A stretch of DNA of 64,000 nt, from contig NZ_CP176580.1 of the NCBI RefSeq assembly GCF_046271865.1, positions 1,860,001 through 1,924,000 on the forward strand, given 5' to 3'. The position numbers and the translations under genes are program-made. The notes below the pieces were generated by a model. That model was not told the DNA's origin. It saw only the letters and a list, made by a program, of their open reading frames with translations, and did no database searches. Each line of letters starts with the position of its first letter. The first letter of the stretch is position 1. The DNA comes from Nitrincola salilacus (lineage in GTDB: Bacteria > Pseudomonadota > Gammaproteobacteria > Pseudomonadales > Balneatricaceae). Of the stretch, positions 1-6,592 are shown in pieces.

Positions 1-211
1 TGGCCTTCATTTCTCGGATGGATGAGGTATCGCACCGCTGTTGTTGACAACAGGGACAGTAGCGCCACTGAGTGGCAATTGGCGCTGATAAAGGTGTGTT
101 GAGCGCATCAAGTACTGAATACAGCCTGTTTGAATGGGTGGTTAATATCATTGGTTCGAGCGGGGAATAATCACCAGAATGAAGGACGGGCTTGTTGATG
201 CTGGGGATTTT
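1..211 (+). other. Left edge, no confident gene; possible tail of a cassette ORF
   Basis: No gene can be supported here. One frame is open from the window edge to a stop at 100-102, and a second frame is open from 146 to a stop at 245-247, ending in ...GDFDFKISNPTGSL. The second reading ends inside the attC-like repeat at 212-246, as cassette genes often do, so it may be the 3' end of an eroded cassette gene. Neither product resembles a family I know. Confidence 0.3.
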
Positions 212-246
212 GATTTCAAAATATCTAATCCGACAGGCTCGTTATA
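212..246 (+). repeat. attC-like right end, copy A of a 35-bp repeat
   Basis: This 35-bp segment matches 1925-1959 at 32 of 35 positions. It ends in CAGGCTCGTTATA, which resembles the right half of an integron attC site (L' plus the GTTA core), and it sits just upstream of the first cassette gene at 262. The left half of the site is not recognisable. The repeat before two unrelated genes is what recombination of cassettes at related attC sites would leave; that reading is an inference. Confidence 0.5.
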
Positions 247-261
247 ACCGGAGGCAATCCC

Positions 262-705
262 ATGACGGTGCGGGTGGAAAGAGCTGAGAAAGGGGACATC
301 CCGCGGTTCGCTAGTATGGAGCGAGAGATTGGTTCACGTGAATTCATTGTGCCCTATGCGCCAGAGGTCCATCAGGAGCGATTTGTCGACCCCGACATCG
401 TATATCTTCGAATAGTGATTGATCAGGAATTGGCTGGCTTTTTCATATTGGCCATTGACTCAGATGGCCGCAGTGTTGAATTTAGGCGAATCGTAGTCAG
501 ATCAAAGGGGCGCGGGGTCGGTCAAAGTGCCATTCCGGCGATGGAAGATTACTGCGGTAGTCAGCTCCGACGAACTCGAATATGGCTAGACGTTTTCGCG
601 CATAATACACGGGGGCGTCATATCTATGAGAAGCTCGGTTATAGACGGTACGGTGAGCGTGATCTTGAAGGCAAGCAGTTGTTGCTTTATGAGAAGCAGC
701 TCTAA
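262..705 (+). CDS. GNAT family N-acetyltransferase
   Basis: The 147-residue product is the size of a single-domain GNAT acetyltransferase. The acetyl-CoA binding region is seen around residues 75-95 (RRIVVRSKGRGVGQSAI, a V-x3-RGxGxG/A-like loop), followed by the typical late strand and helix motif NTRGRHIYEKLGYRRYGER near residues 115-135. The ATG is preceded by a good ribosome site (GGAGG). The stop codon lies in the left end of an attC-like site at 700-757, so the gene looks like an integron cassette. The substrate cannot be told from sequence; small-molecule or protein N-acetylation are both possible. Confidence 0.8.
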   Translation: MTVRVERAEKGDIPRFASMEREIGSREFIVPYAPEVHQERFVDPDIVYLRIVIDQELAGFFILAIDSDGRSVEFRRIVVRSKGRGVGQSAIPAMEDYCGSQLRRTRIWLDVFAHNTRGRHIYEKLGYRRYGERDLEGKQLLLYEKQL

Positions 706-757
706 CAAGCCGCTGAATAGTGACACCGCAAGCGGCGCACATTAGGGGGCGTTATGG
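700..757 (+). repeat. attC-like recombination site
   Basis: A TAACAAGCCGCT left end and a GGGGGCGTTATGG right end enclose a short imperfect palindrome; GCCGCT at 709-714 pairs with AGCGGC at 731-736, and TAAC pairs with GTTA. Length (58 bp), overlap of the left end with the stop codon of the upstream gene and position between two unrelated genes all fit an integron attC site. Confidence 0.65.
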
Positions 758-760
758 GGG

Positions 761-1054
761 TTAGAGGTGCTGATCCACATCCATACTGTTGTGGAGAATT
801 CGGATTACAACGATCCTGGATTCCGTACCGGCTCGGTAAAAGATGATATGACTGCCCTGATTGAACGTTTTGTACCTTGGTTTTATGTCATCCGCATCGC
901 GGCCAATATCAGGTTGGCGAGCAAGCAGCTTGAAAGCATCGTCAAGCTGCTTGAGGTATTTATCGCGTTGGCGCTTTCCCCATTTTTCGGCGGTGAAGCG
1001 GCCTATATTGATAACGTCTTTTCGGGCAGCGGCAGTGAGCAGGTATGAACGCAT
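761..1054 (-). CDS. parE: ParE-type toxin of a toxin-antitoxin module
   Basis: The 97-residue product has the RelE/ParE fold signature: N-terminal strand RSYLLTAAARKDV, helix WGKRQRDKYLKQLDDAFKLLARQPDIGRDADDIKPRYKTF, and C-terminal strands HIIFYRAG...IVVIRILHNSMD. ParE toxins act on DNA gyrase; that activity is inferred from family. The start codon overlaps the stop of the antitoxin gene by one base (ATGA), so the two are translationally coupled. The module lies antisense to the neighbouring cassettes, as is common for toxin-antitoxin cassettes with their own promoter. All conserved parts are present, so it is probably functional. Confidence 0.88.
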   Translation of the reverse strand: MRSYLLTAAARKDVINIGRFTAEKWGKRQRDKYLKQLDDAFKLLARQPDIGRDADDIKPRYKTFNQGSHIIFYRAGTESRIVVIRILHNSMDVDQHL

Positions 1055-1293
1055 CAGTGAGCTTCGTTGTCCAGTTCTGTAATAATGCTTTCAAGGGAAT
1101 AGTCTGCTATTCCACTCTGCTCGCCTTCATCCAGGAGGCGTCGGAGCCGTTCAAGCTTACTTTCCGTTTCTTCAAGCAGGCGCAGTCCGGCACGTACTAC
1201 CTCGCTCACCGAGCCATAGCGGCCATTTTCAACCTGAGTGGCTATAAACTCGTCAAAGTGGGTGCCAAGTGTAATGCTGGTATTTCTAGCCAT
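1054..1293 (-). CDS. parD: ParD-type antitoxin
   Basis: The start at 1293 gives 79 residues (MARNTSITLGTHFDEFI...) and has an AGGAGG ribosome site just upstream; a longer open frame to 1401 lacks one. The N-terminal half (TSITLGTHFDEFIATQVENGRYGSVSEVVRAGLRLLE) is the ribbon-helix-helix DNA-binding domain of CopG/ParD antitoxins, and the acidic C-terminal tail (ERLRRLLDEGEQSGIADYS) is the toxin-binding part. It should neutralise the downstream ParE and repress the operon through the palindrome at 1308-1320. Confidence 0.88.
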   Translation of the reverse strand: MARNTSITLGTHFDEFIATQVENGRYGSVSEVVRAGLRLLEETESKLERLRRLLDEGEQSGIADYSLESIITELDNEAH

Positions 1294-1307
1294 GGGGAGC
1301 CTCCTGT

Positions 1308-1320
1308 ACCAAATATTGGT
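1308..1320 (-). promoter_or_regulatory. Candidate ParD operator in the parDE promoter
   Basis: ACCAA-ATA-TTGGT is a perfect inverted repeat with 5-bp arms, 15 bases upstream of the antitoxin start and next to an AT-rich promoter-like stretch (GGCACAATATACC on the minus strand). Ribbon-helix-helix antitoxins bind such short palindromes. Binding is inferred from position only. Confidence 0.5.
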
Positions 1321-1337
1321 ATATTGTGCCAAAACAC

Positions 1338-1441
1338 CCATAACAAGGCAAGGCAGAGCGCGGTGTTGGGCGACAATAAATGGGGCATTGATTCGACTCA
1401 AGCAAATGGCATGATAATGTCATACTTCTGCTATGTTAGGG
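1338..1441 (+). repeat. Candidate attC site after the parDE cassette
   Basis: A CCATAACAAGGC left end at 1338 and a TATGTTAGGGGC right end at 1431-1443 frame about 104 bp between the reverse-oriented parDE genes and the next (decayed) cassette. The outer arms ATAAC/GTTA pair. The internal palindrome is weak by eye, so this is less certain than the sites at 700 and 2497. Confidence 0.45.
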
Positions 1442-1450
1442 GCGCCAGCT

Positions 1451-1704
1451 ATGAGTATGCACCGGAAAACCATCACGCTGACTGCACAGTAAGACGGCTG
1501 GGTGAAAGGTCAGATTGAAAGTGGTCACTTTGGCAATGATAGTGAGTATATCCGCGATCTCATCCGAAGAGACCAGCAGGCCAAGGAACGTCTTGCCACG
1601 CTGAGGCAGGCCCTGGCTGAGGGTGAGTCAAGTGGGAACCTAAGCCGCTCGATATATCGTCCATCAAAGCGGCTGGCCGTAAGCGAATGAAGGCGGCTAA
1701 TTAG
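1451..1704 (+). pseudogene. Decayed ParD-like antitoxin gene (nonsense codon plus frameshift)
   Basis: From ATG 1451 the frame reads MSMHRKTITLTAQ, then a TAA at 1490-1492, then continues in the same frame as ...WVKGQIESGHFGNDSEYIRDLIRRDQQAKERL, a clear ParD/CopG-type ribbon-helix-helix domain. Near 1636 the reading must shift by one base (one G missing in GTGGGAACC) to recover the normal tail EPKPLDISSIKAAGRKRM and the stop at 1702-1704. Two independent lesions show it is a pseudogene. A fragment could restart at GTG 1502 but would lack the first DNA-binding strand. Confidence 0.75.
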
Positions 1705-1759
1705 TGCTTAGGCTAACCGTCACGCCGAAGGCGGAATCTGACCTCACAGGTGCCAAGGG
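1704..1759 (+). pseudogene. ParE-like toxin gene, first 15-18 codons only
   Basis: GTG 1704 overlaps the stop of the repaired ParD frame by one base, the usual parD-parE junction. The reading LRLTVTPKAESDLTG matches the N-terminal strand and helix start of ParE toxins and then runs into sequence unlike ParE at the IS1182-type fragment. The toxin is therefore deleted, which would allow the antitoxin to decay. Confidence 0.6.
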
Positions 1760-1915
1760 ATGGCGCGGTATAAACACTACGATTACAACCAAACCAAGAT
1801 GATCCCGCTGCGGTTTGCGGATCAGCTTCCAGGGCGCCAGTACTGCCGAGATTGCGTACTGAAGCATCAGTGCCTGCGTCGAGAGAACCAGTTGGATGGT
1901 CGCCAGGTTAGCTTT
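1760..1915 (+). pseudogene. Internally deleted IS1182-type transposase fragment
   Basis: The first 24 residues (MARYKHYDYNQTKMIPLRFADQLP) resemble the N-terminus of IS1182-family transposases; they are joined directly to a cysteine-rich piece (QYCRDCVLKHQCLRREN...RQVSF) that in intact members lies far downstream. More than 200 codons between them, including the DDE core, are missing. It is a dead relic that terminates the upstream parE remnant. Confidence 0.6.
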
Positions 1916-1924
1916 ACACTGGGT

Positions 1925-1959
1925 GATTTCAAAATGTCTAATCAGGCAGGCTCGTTATA
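1925..1959 (+). repeat. attC-like right end, copy B of the 35-bp repeat
   Basis: Second copy of the segment at 212-246 (3 mismatches in 35). It ends in CAGGCTCGTTATA one base before the ATG of the next cassette gene at 1961, the spacing expected for the right end of an attC site. The adjoining left part is IS1182-type debris, so the full site was lost. Confidence 0.5.
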
Positions 1960-1960
1960 G

Positions 1961-2560
1961 ATGAAATGCAGCAAGGAGAAGTTGGTGGTTACGGAAACTG
2001 CTAGAGTGCAGGTCAGAGAGTTCACGGTGAGTGATGCTGCGACCCTCAGTGAGATTCTTAGTGATCCGCTGGTGATGAAGTTTTCAAGCAAAGGGCCACT
2101 GAGTGAGCGTGAAACCCTGGAGTTCATTGAATGGTGTATTAGCTCTTATCAAGAGCATGGTTTTGGGCAGTGGGCTGTCATCGAAAAGAAATCTGGAGCA
2201 CTTATTGGGTGCTGTGGTTTGAGTCAAACAGCCATCGATGGTGTGGAAGAAGTCGAGATTGGGTACCGCCTGTTGCAAAATCGCTGGGGACTGGGCTTTG
2301 CGACGGAAGTCGCAAGCGAAGTCCTCGATTATGGTTTTGATAGCTGCAATATCAAGTCAATTGTAGGAATAGTATCGCCGCGTCACACGGCATCCATACA
2401 GGTGCTTGAGAAGATCGGTTTTCGATCTTTTTTTGAAACTCTGTATAGTGGATGGGATGTTCGTGTTTACCGTATAACCCAGGAATATCGAAAATCGTAT
2501 AACACGTCGCTACAGGCAGACGGTATTACCTCCGCTTCGCTGCGGCAAGACCGTGCCTGA
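1961..2560 (+). CDS. RimJ/RimL-type GNAT acetyltransferase
   Basis: The product aligns by eye with RimJ/RimL-like acetyltransferases over residues 8-178: ETARVQVREFTVSDAATLSEILSD at the N-terminus, GQWAVIEKKSGALIGCCGL in the central strands, EIGYRLLQNRWGLGFATEVASEVLDYGFD as the acetyl-CoA loop (the Q/R-x-x-G-x-A/G motif in RWGLGFATE), and the closing ASIQVLEKIGF. The last 20 codons are encoded by an attC-like site (2497-2574), so the tail YNTSLQADGITSASLRQDRA is probably not part of the native domain. Cassette context; natural substrate unknown. Confidence 0.8.
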   Translation: MKCSKEKLVVTETARVQVREFTVSDAATLSEILSDPLVMKFSSKGPLSERETLEFIEWCISSYQEHGFGQWAVIEKKSGALIGCCGLSQTAIDGVEEVEIGYRLLQNRWGLGFATEVASEVLDYGFDSCNIKSIVGIVSPRHTASIQVLEKIGFRSFFETLYSGWDVRVYRITQEYRKSYNTSLQADGITSASLRQDRA

Positions 2561-2574
2561 GCTTGGCGTTATTC
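2497..2574 (+). repeat. attC-like recombination site
   Basis: This is the clearest attC in the window. GTATAAC at 2497-2503 pairs with GTTAT at 2568-2572; inside, CAGGC(AG)ACGGT pairs with ACCGTGCCTG across a two-base bulge, and CCGC pairs with GCGG at the tip. Extra-helical bases and this 78-bp length are typical of attC sites. It separates the RimJ-like and RidA-like genes. Confidence 0.75.
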
Positions 2575-2594
2575 AGCAACGAGGAGTTTTTGAA

Positions 2595-2981
2595 ATGAAA
2601 ATCACCACCATAGAGTCGGTTTCAGCACCGAGAGCTATTGGCAGCTATAGCCAGGCGATCCTGGTGGAGCAGGCTGGAAAGCTTCTGTTTGTTAGCGGCC
2701 AGGTACCTGAAACACCGGACGGAAAAGTTCCAAAGGATTTTGAGTCGCAATGTCGGCTTGTATGGTCCAATGTTGTTGCACAGTTGAAAGCGGCGGAGTT
2801 ATCTGTGTCCAATCTGACCAAGGTAACTATATTTCTGTCATCCAGGGAGTATGCGGAAATGAACAGTCGGATTCGGCAGGAAATTCTTGGAGAGCATCGG
2901 CCAGCGCTAACCATTATCATAGCGGGTATATTCGAAGAGGAATGGCTGTTGGAGATTGAAGCAATTGCAGCGGCCGCATAA
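2595..2981 (+). CDS. RidA/YjgF-YER057c-UK114 family protein
   Basis: ATG 2595 follows a GAGGAG ribosome site and gives 128 residues, the usual RidA length; an upstream in-frame start at 2553 lies in the attC site and is rejected. Family features are AIGSYSQAILVEQAGKLLFVSGQVPETPDGKVP near the N-terminus and RPALTIIIAGIFEEEWLLEIEAIA at the C-terminus. In RidA enzymes an Arg in the IRVEVEA-like region binds the imine substrate; here the equivalent is RPALTI, with the terminal segment altered to EEEWLLEIEA, so deaminase activity is uncertain. It could belong to another RidA subgroup. Confidence 0.82.
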   Translation: MKITTIESVSAPRAIGSYSQAILVEQAGKLLFVSGQVPETPDGKVPKDFESQCRLVWSNVVAQLKAAELSVSNLTKVTIFLSSREYAEMNSRIRQEILGEHRPALTIIIAGIFEEEWLLEIEAIAAAA

Positions 2982-3080
2982 CAAGGGGGATGGAGTCCGA
3001 CGATTGACTGCGCAGCGACTGTGTTGCTGCAAAGTTCCGTCGCCGTCATGCACGGTTCATCGCCAACATTAGGCGTCAGA
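2976..3080 (+). repeat. attC-like recombination site
   Basis: GCATAACAAGG at the stop of the RidA-like gene and ACATTAGGCGTCAG at 3067-3077 frame 105 bp with internal inverted segments (for example GCGCAGCGAC against GTTGCTGC). The right core is GTCA rather than GTTA. Position between two unrelated small genes supports attC. Confidence 0.55.
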
Positions 3081-3152
3081 GCACACCGCGATACGCACCA
3101 ATACCTGAAGTACGCGGTACTTCGCAGTATTTTCATTGAGAGGAACTCTTCT

Positions 3153-3662
3153 ATGCCAGGCACGAAGCATATCCGAATGCTTACCCGGTACAAGGCTTGG
3201 GCGAACGACTTGGTTTTCACCATGGTCGCCGCTCTGCCGACTGAAGAAGTGACGAAGCAACGCGCGACGCGATTTGGAAACATGGTCCACACCCTGAATC
3301 ATGCCTACGTCATCGACGCAGTGTTTCAGGCACATCTTCAAGGCAGACCTCACGGCTACACCGCCCGGAATACACCGACACACCCGCCCCTCGCAGAGCT
3401 GCGGGAAGCAGTTAGGGAGCTTGATGCGTGGTATGTGCGATTCGCCGATGCACTAGTTGCCGATGACCTTGAGAGGACAGTGAACTTCGAATTCATTGGA
3501 GGCGGAAGAGGGGCAATGACGTGTCAAGAAATGATCTTGCATGTGGTTAACCACGGCACCTATCACCGAGGTTTCGTTGGCGACATGATGTACCAATCCG
3601 GCGTAACTCCCGATGCCACGGATTTGCCCGTTTTCCTCCGCGATGTGTCCCAGGAGTATTAA
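3153..3662 (+). CDS. DinB/YfiT-like family protein
   Basis: ATG 3153 has a GAGAGGAA ribosome site and gives 169 residues. The product is a DinB-superfamily four-helix bundle: IRMLTRYKAWANDLVFTMVAALP at the N-terminus, HTLNHAYVIDAVFQAHL with the first metal-ligand His, and HVVNHGTYHRGFVGDMM supplying the other two His residues of the usual triad. Members are metal-dependent thiol transferases or of unknown function, and several are damage-induced. Nothing here identifies the substrate. Cassette context with an attC-like site on its left. Confidence 0.82.
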   Translation: MPGTKHIRMLTRYKAWANDLVFTMVAALPTEEVTKQRATRFGNMVHTLNHAYVIDAVFQAHLQGRPHGYTARNTPTHPPLAELREAVRELDAWYVRFADALVADDLERTVNFEFIGGGRGAMTCQEMILHVVNHGTYHRGFVGDMMYQSGVTPDATDLPVFLRDVSQEY

Positions 3663-3691
3663 TGCGTCAGTCGCTTGAGGCACCATTTTGC

Positions 3692-3698
3692 GCCTAAC
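3692..3698 (+). other. Lone attC core-like GCCTAAC after the DinB gene
   Basis: GCCTAAC is a perfect match to the RYYYAAC core of attC left ends and lies 30 bases past the DinB stop, where an attC is expected. I could not find a convincing GTTRRRY partner before the next gene at 3784, so the site is either degenerate or a coincidence. Confidence 0.25.
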
Positions 3699-3783
3699 GA
3701 CGAATAAGGGCTCGGCTCGCTGCTCTTGTGGGAAGAGGCGGTCAATACCTATTGAGGCTTATTTTATTTATGTGGAGGTTTCG

Positions 3784-4269
3784 GTGATTGTCAGGGAAAT
3801 GGAAGAGAAGGATCTTGACGCTGTAAGCGCAACTTGCATCGCTTCGTTTTTGCACTCTCTTGCAGGTACTTTATCTGAGGAGGGAAGCTCAACCTTTTTG
3901 AAGATTGCTGCAAGTAATGCCTTCTTTGACCGAACGAAGGGCGATAATCTGATGCTTGTCGCAGAGTGCGATGGAAAACTTGAAGGTGTAGTCGAACTCA
4001 AAGAAGGTCGTCATATTGCAATGCTTTTTGTTGCCCCTGAGCACCAGAAGAAAGGTGTTGGGAAGAAACTGCTTTTATCTGCCCTGGATTATGCGAAGGT
4101 TGATACTGTTACTGTAAGAGCATCCTTGTCCTCAGTTCCTGCATATAAGAAGTATGGTTTCGAATGTAGCGGTGCAACAGGAGAATCAGCAGGTCTGATC
4201 TATCAGCCTATGGAAATTGAACTTAACAAGCCAATGCGGCCGACCACTACCGCGTTGAAGAGATCATAG
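3784..4269 (+). CDS. GNAT family N-acetyltransferase
   Basis: GTG 3784 (VIVREMEEKDLDAVSATC) is chosen because GGAGG lies five bases upstream; a TTG further up would translate cassette-junction DNA. The 161-residue product has the GNAT order: N-terminal REMEEKDLDAVSA, central HIAMLFVAPEHQKKGVGKKLL with the acetyl-CoA loop Q-x-x-G-V-G-K, and VPAYKKYGFE as the final helix. The last codons (from NKPMRPTTT) come from a short attC-like element at 4221-4260, so the tail is junctional. Substrate unknown. Confidence 0.8.
   Translation: MIVREMEEKDLDAVSATCIASFLHSLAGTLSEEGSSTFLKIAASNAFFDRTKGDNLMLVAECDGKLEGVVELKEGRHIAMLFVAPEHQKKGVGKKLLLSALDYAKVDTVTVRASLSSVPAYKKYGFECSGATGESAGLIYQPMEIELNKPMRPTTTALKRS
4221..4260 (+). 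repeat. Short attC-like element at the end of the GNAT gene
   Basis: ACTTAAC is a perfect RYYYAAC core and GTTGAAG at 4254-4260 resembles GTTRRRY; GCGG and CCGC between them can pair. At 40 bp it is shorter than functional attC sites, so it is probably a deleted remnant. Confidence 0.4.
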
Positions 4270-4777
4270 CTCTGCCAGCGCTTACAGACGAGTCCGGGTT
4301 GGTGGTAGGCAAGCCCATATATGGTTCGCCGTCACCGTTCCCACGGGATTAGCGATGCCTCAGATGACGGTCCAGGCCAATACCCTCGTAATCTTATTTC
4401 CCTGCTTCATCTCTATTTTCCGTATATCAACTGCACCGAGCTTACGAATCAACTTCTTTGCAGGCATACAGCATGGCTATCTTCAATGTAGGCTACTTCT
4501 GCTGTAGTCTAAGATAACGTCCGCGCCTCCAAGTGGGTCAAAATAGATGGCCATTGACACCGGCTTCACCTCCGCTTTAATTTTCTGGTGCATGCCGCCA
4601 TTATTAGCAAGCGATAGCTGATGGAGAGGCTAGTGAACAACGTCAAAAAATAATTGGAGTTCTATATTTTATTGTGTTTTTAATCTCAATATCATCTACC
4701 AAGTATCAGACGTCTTAGATATAGCCTATGCGGTTCGGTCATCGGTACATGAAGCGTATCTATGCTGAGGAGGAGCA
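4270..4777. other. 500-bp gene-poor stretch in the accessory region
   Basis: No intact gene is visible. The minus strand carries a short relic resembling the end of rlmF (4360-4467). Beyond it, between about 4480 and 4600 on the minus strand, a short open reading (MHQKIKAEVKPVSMAIYFDP...) is of unknown identity. The 120 bases before fosA are AT-rich and end with a strong GAGGAGGAG ribosome site; they probably hold the fosA promoter, but no convincing -35/-10 pair stood out. Confidence 0.5.
4360..4467 (-). pseudogene. Relic resembling the C-terminus of RlmF
   Basis: The minus strand reads KKLIRKLGAVDIRKIEMKQ followed by GNKITRVLAWTVI and a stop. This resembles the last 30 or so residues of 23S rRNA adenine-N6 methyltransferase RlmF, whose C-terminus has a similar EM-x-QG-x-K-x-SR-x-x-AW pattern. 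In-frame stops lie just upstream, so only the tail survives. The match is from memory and short, so the identity is tentative. Confidence 0.4.
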
Positions 4778-5164
4778 ATGCTAAGGGGATTGAATCATAT
4801 TACTATTGCAGTAAGTGACCTTGAGCGGTCTCTGATTTTCTATACACATCTTTTGGAAATGAAGGCACATATTCGCTGGGACAATGGGGCATATCTGAGC
4901 TTGGGAGATGTCTGGTTCTGTTTGTCTTGTGACGAGGTACACCCGAGCCAAGATTACTGCCATATCGCGCTTGATGTTTCCGAAGGTAATTTCGATTCAG
5001 TTGCTGAAAAGCTTCGCGGAGCAGATGTAGTTGAATGGAAGCAAAATAGTAGCGAAGGACTTTCTTTATATATTCTTGATCCTGACGGCCATAAATTAGA
5101 AATCCACAGTGGTAGTCTACAAAGCCGTTTGGAGACGCTGAAGTCTAAGCCCAATACTGTTTAG
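4778..5164 (+). CDS. fosA: FosA-type fosfomycin thiol transferase, 3' end altered by IS insertion
   Basis: The product is a glyoxalase/VOC-fold protein matching FosA along its length: GLNHITIAVSDLERSLIFY, RWDNGAYLSLGDVWFCLS, EWKQNSSEGLSLYILDPDGH. Metal ligands H7, H62 and E108 and the substrate-binding K88 region are present. FosA adds glutathione to fosfomycin. The IS4-family element at 5152-6609 entered at codon 125; the native end PYRGLVWL, still readable at 6621-6644, is replaced by PNTV. The frame loses the conserved PY-x-G tail, so activity may be reduced or lost. GAGGAGGAG ribosome site. Confidence 0.82.
   Translation: MLRGLNHITIAVSDLERSLIFYTHLLEMKAHIRWDNGAYLSLGDVWFCLSCDEVHPSQDYCHIALDVSEGNFDSVAEKLRGADVVEWKQNSSEGLSLYILDPDGHKLEIHSGSLQSRLETLKSKPNTV
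5142..5151. repeat. Target site duplication, left copy
   Basis: AGTCTAAGCC immediately flanks the left end of the IS and is repeated exactly at 6610-6619. Ten bases is in the range known for IS4-family elements. Confidence 0.9.
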
Positions 5165-5168
5165 TTAA
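5152..5168 (+). repeat. IS left inverted repeat
   Basis: CAATACTGTTTAGTTAA, exact complement of 6593-6609. The inner AGTTAA is typical of IS4-family ends. The transposase stop codon of the repaired frame (5165-5167) lies within it. Confidence 0.92.
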
Positions 5169-6544
5169 ATATCACCGCTGGCACCGGATCACAAGGCTGG
5201 TGCAGTGGATCTCCCCGTTTGCGGATAGGGAAATTACCCATCTTCCGCTTTACTCCGCGCGGGTTCCGTCGGCCACGGCTGGTCACTGCTCGCCCGCTAG
5301 ATATCTCCTTCAGCAAGCTGTTGAGCCATGCCTGGCGCTGCTTAGGGGGGAATGGAGCCGGAAGCCGGCAGGCGGCGCCTCAACACCCGCACCGCGTGGA
5401 TAAACGATAAATCCTCCGCGGCTTGGGCTGTGGTCGTCGCGGCCTGCGTCATCAACCGCCGCACCGCCGCATGCGCAATCAGTAGCGCATAGAACTCTTG
5501 CTCAACCAAATCCGGTCGCTTGCTGCGCAATATGACCGCACGCTCTGCGAGATGCACTTTGAATTCGTCAAAGGCCTGCTCGATGGTCCAACGGCGGTGG
5601 TACAAGGCGGCCAGCGCCAGCGCTGGCGCCTCCTCGCTATCGTGCCAGTTAGTAATCAATCGGTACAACGGTTCCGGATCGGGAATACCTTCCAGGGCGT
5701 ATTCGATAACCCGCACCTGAACGCCCTCCGTCTTGCGCCGTCGCGCTTTATCACCCGGATACAGGGTCGTCAGGTAAGAACCATCAGGTAGTTCCTGTTC
5801 ACGCGGCAGAAGCAGGCTGCTCTTAACGCGGAATAGCAGCTTGGCCCCGGTGGCGCATCCGCGTTGCCAGAAAGCGTAGCTATAAAAATTTCTGTCCGCC
5901 GTCACTAACATGGAGGGGTTCGCTTGATCGATAACCGCTCCTGCCAAACTGCGCTCGTCACTGCCGTAAGGGCCGGGATTGGCGTAACACAGCATGTGGG
6001 TGCCACATTCGGCCATGGCGACAAAGCGCAGCTTCGGAAAGGCGCTGCTGCCCCGGGAAGCTCCCGGGTAACCAAAGTAGGCAGCATTGCCTTTCTCATC
6101 GGGCATGTCGAGCGTGGAACCGTCCAGTGCCATGACCCGCAGCCCCCGGTAACACACACCCGGCATATCCGCTGGCCCATGGGGCTGGACCTGCTCGTAA
6201 TACAGATCGCGCAACGGCGCGACACCGACTTTTCCTCGCGCTTGGGAAATAGCGCCTTTAGTGACCGTCGCCTTCGCCAGTGAGTCATCACCGAGCAACT
6301 GGCGCAACCCCTCGATGACCAGGCGAAGCACTTCCTCGTAAGCGACGTTGCCGTACAGCACCATCGCCATCACAAAGTACACCAGCACTTCGTGCGGCAA
6401 GCCGCGCCGGCGCTGGCTGTGAACACCGTGTGCCGACAGAGCTTCCCGAACCCTCTCTACCGGACAGTTCATCGCCAGAAAGCCTACTGTCAGGTAATCG
6501 GCCAACCTGGCGCCCGTCGACAACTCTGCTTTCGTTCTCGCCAT
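5165..6544 (-). pseudogene. IS4-family transposase, frameshifted near the C-terminus
   Basis: ATG 6544 (MARTKAELSTGARLADYL) has an AGGGG ribosome site; ATG 6550 or 6577 are alternatives. The protein has the IS4 N-terminal domain, then the DDE core: VMALDGSTLDMPD with the first Asp, LVTADRNFYSYAFW with the second, and the Y-(2)-R-(3)-E-(6)-K motif YHRRWTIEQAFDEFK with the catalytic Glu. The frame stops at 5342, but skipping one C in the six-C run at about 5345-5350 restores a basic tail (IPPKQRQAWLNSLLKE...RGVKRKMGNFP) to a stop at 5165. Either a real inactivating insertion of one C or a homopolymer sequencing error. Confidence 0.85.
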
Positions 6545-6592
6545 GCTCATCCCCTTTCTTGGAAACATAGCGGACATTTTGACACAAAATCG

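Noticed and set aside
1045..1518. 157-codon plus-strand frame across parD
   Set aside because: It is antisense to parD and shows no known domain.
1502..1690. Functional short antitoxin starting at GTG 1502
   Set aside because: It lacks the first DNA-binding strand and ends in a frameshifted tail, so it is part of a pseudogene.
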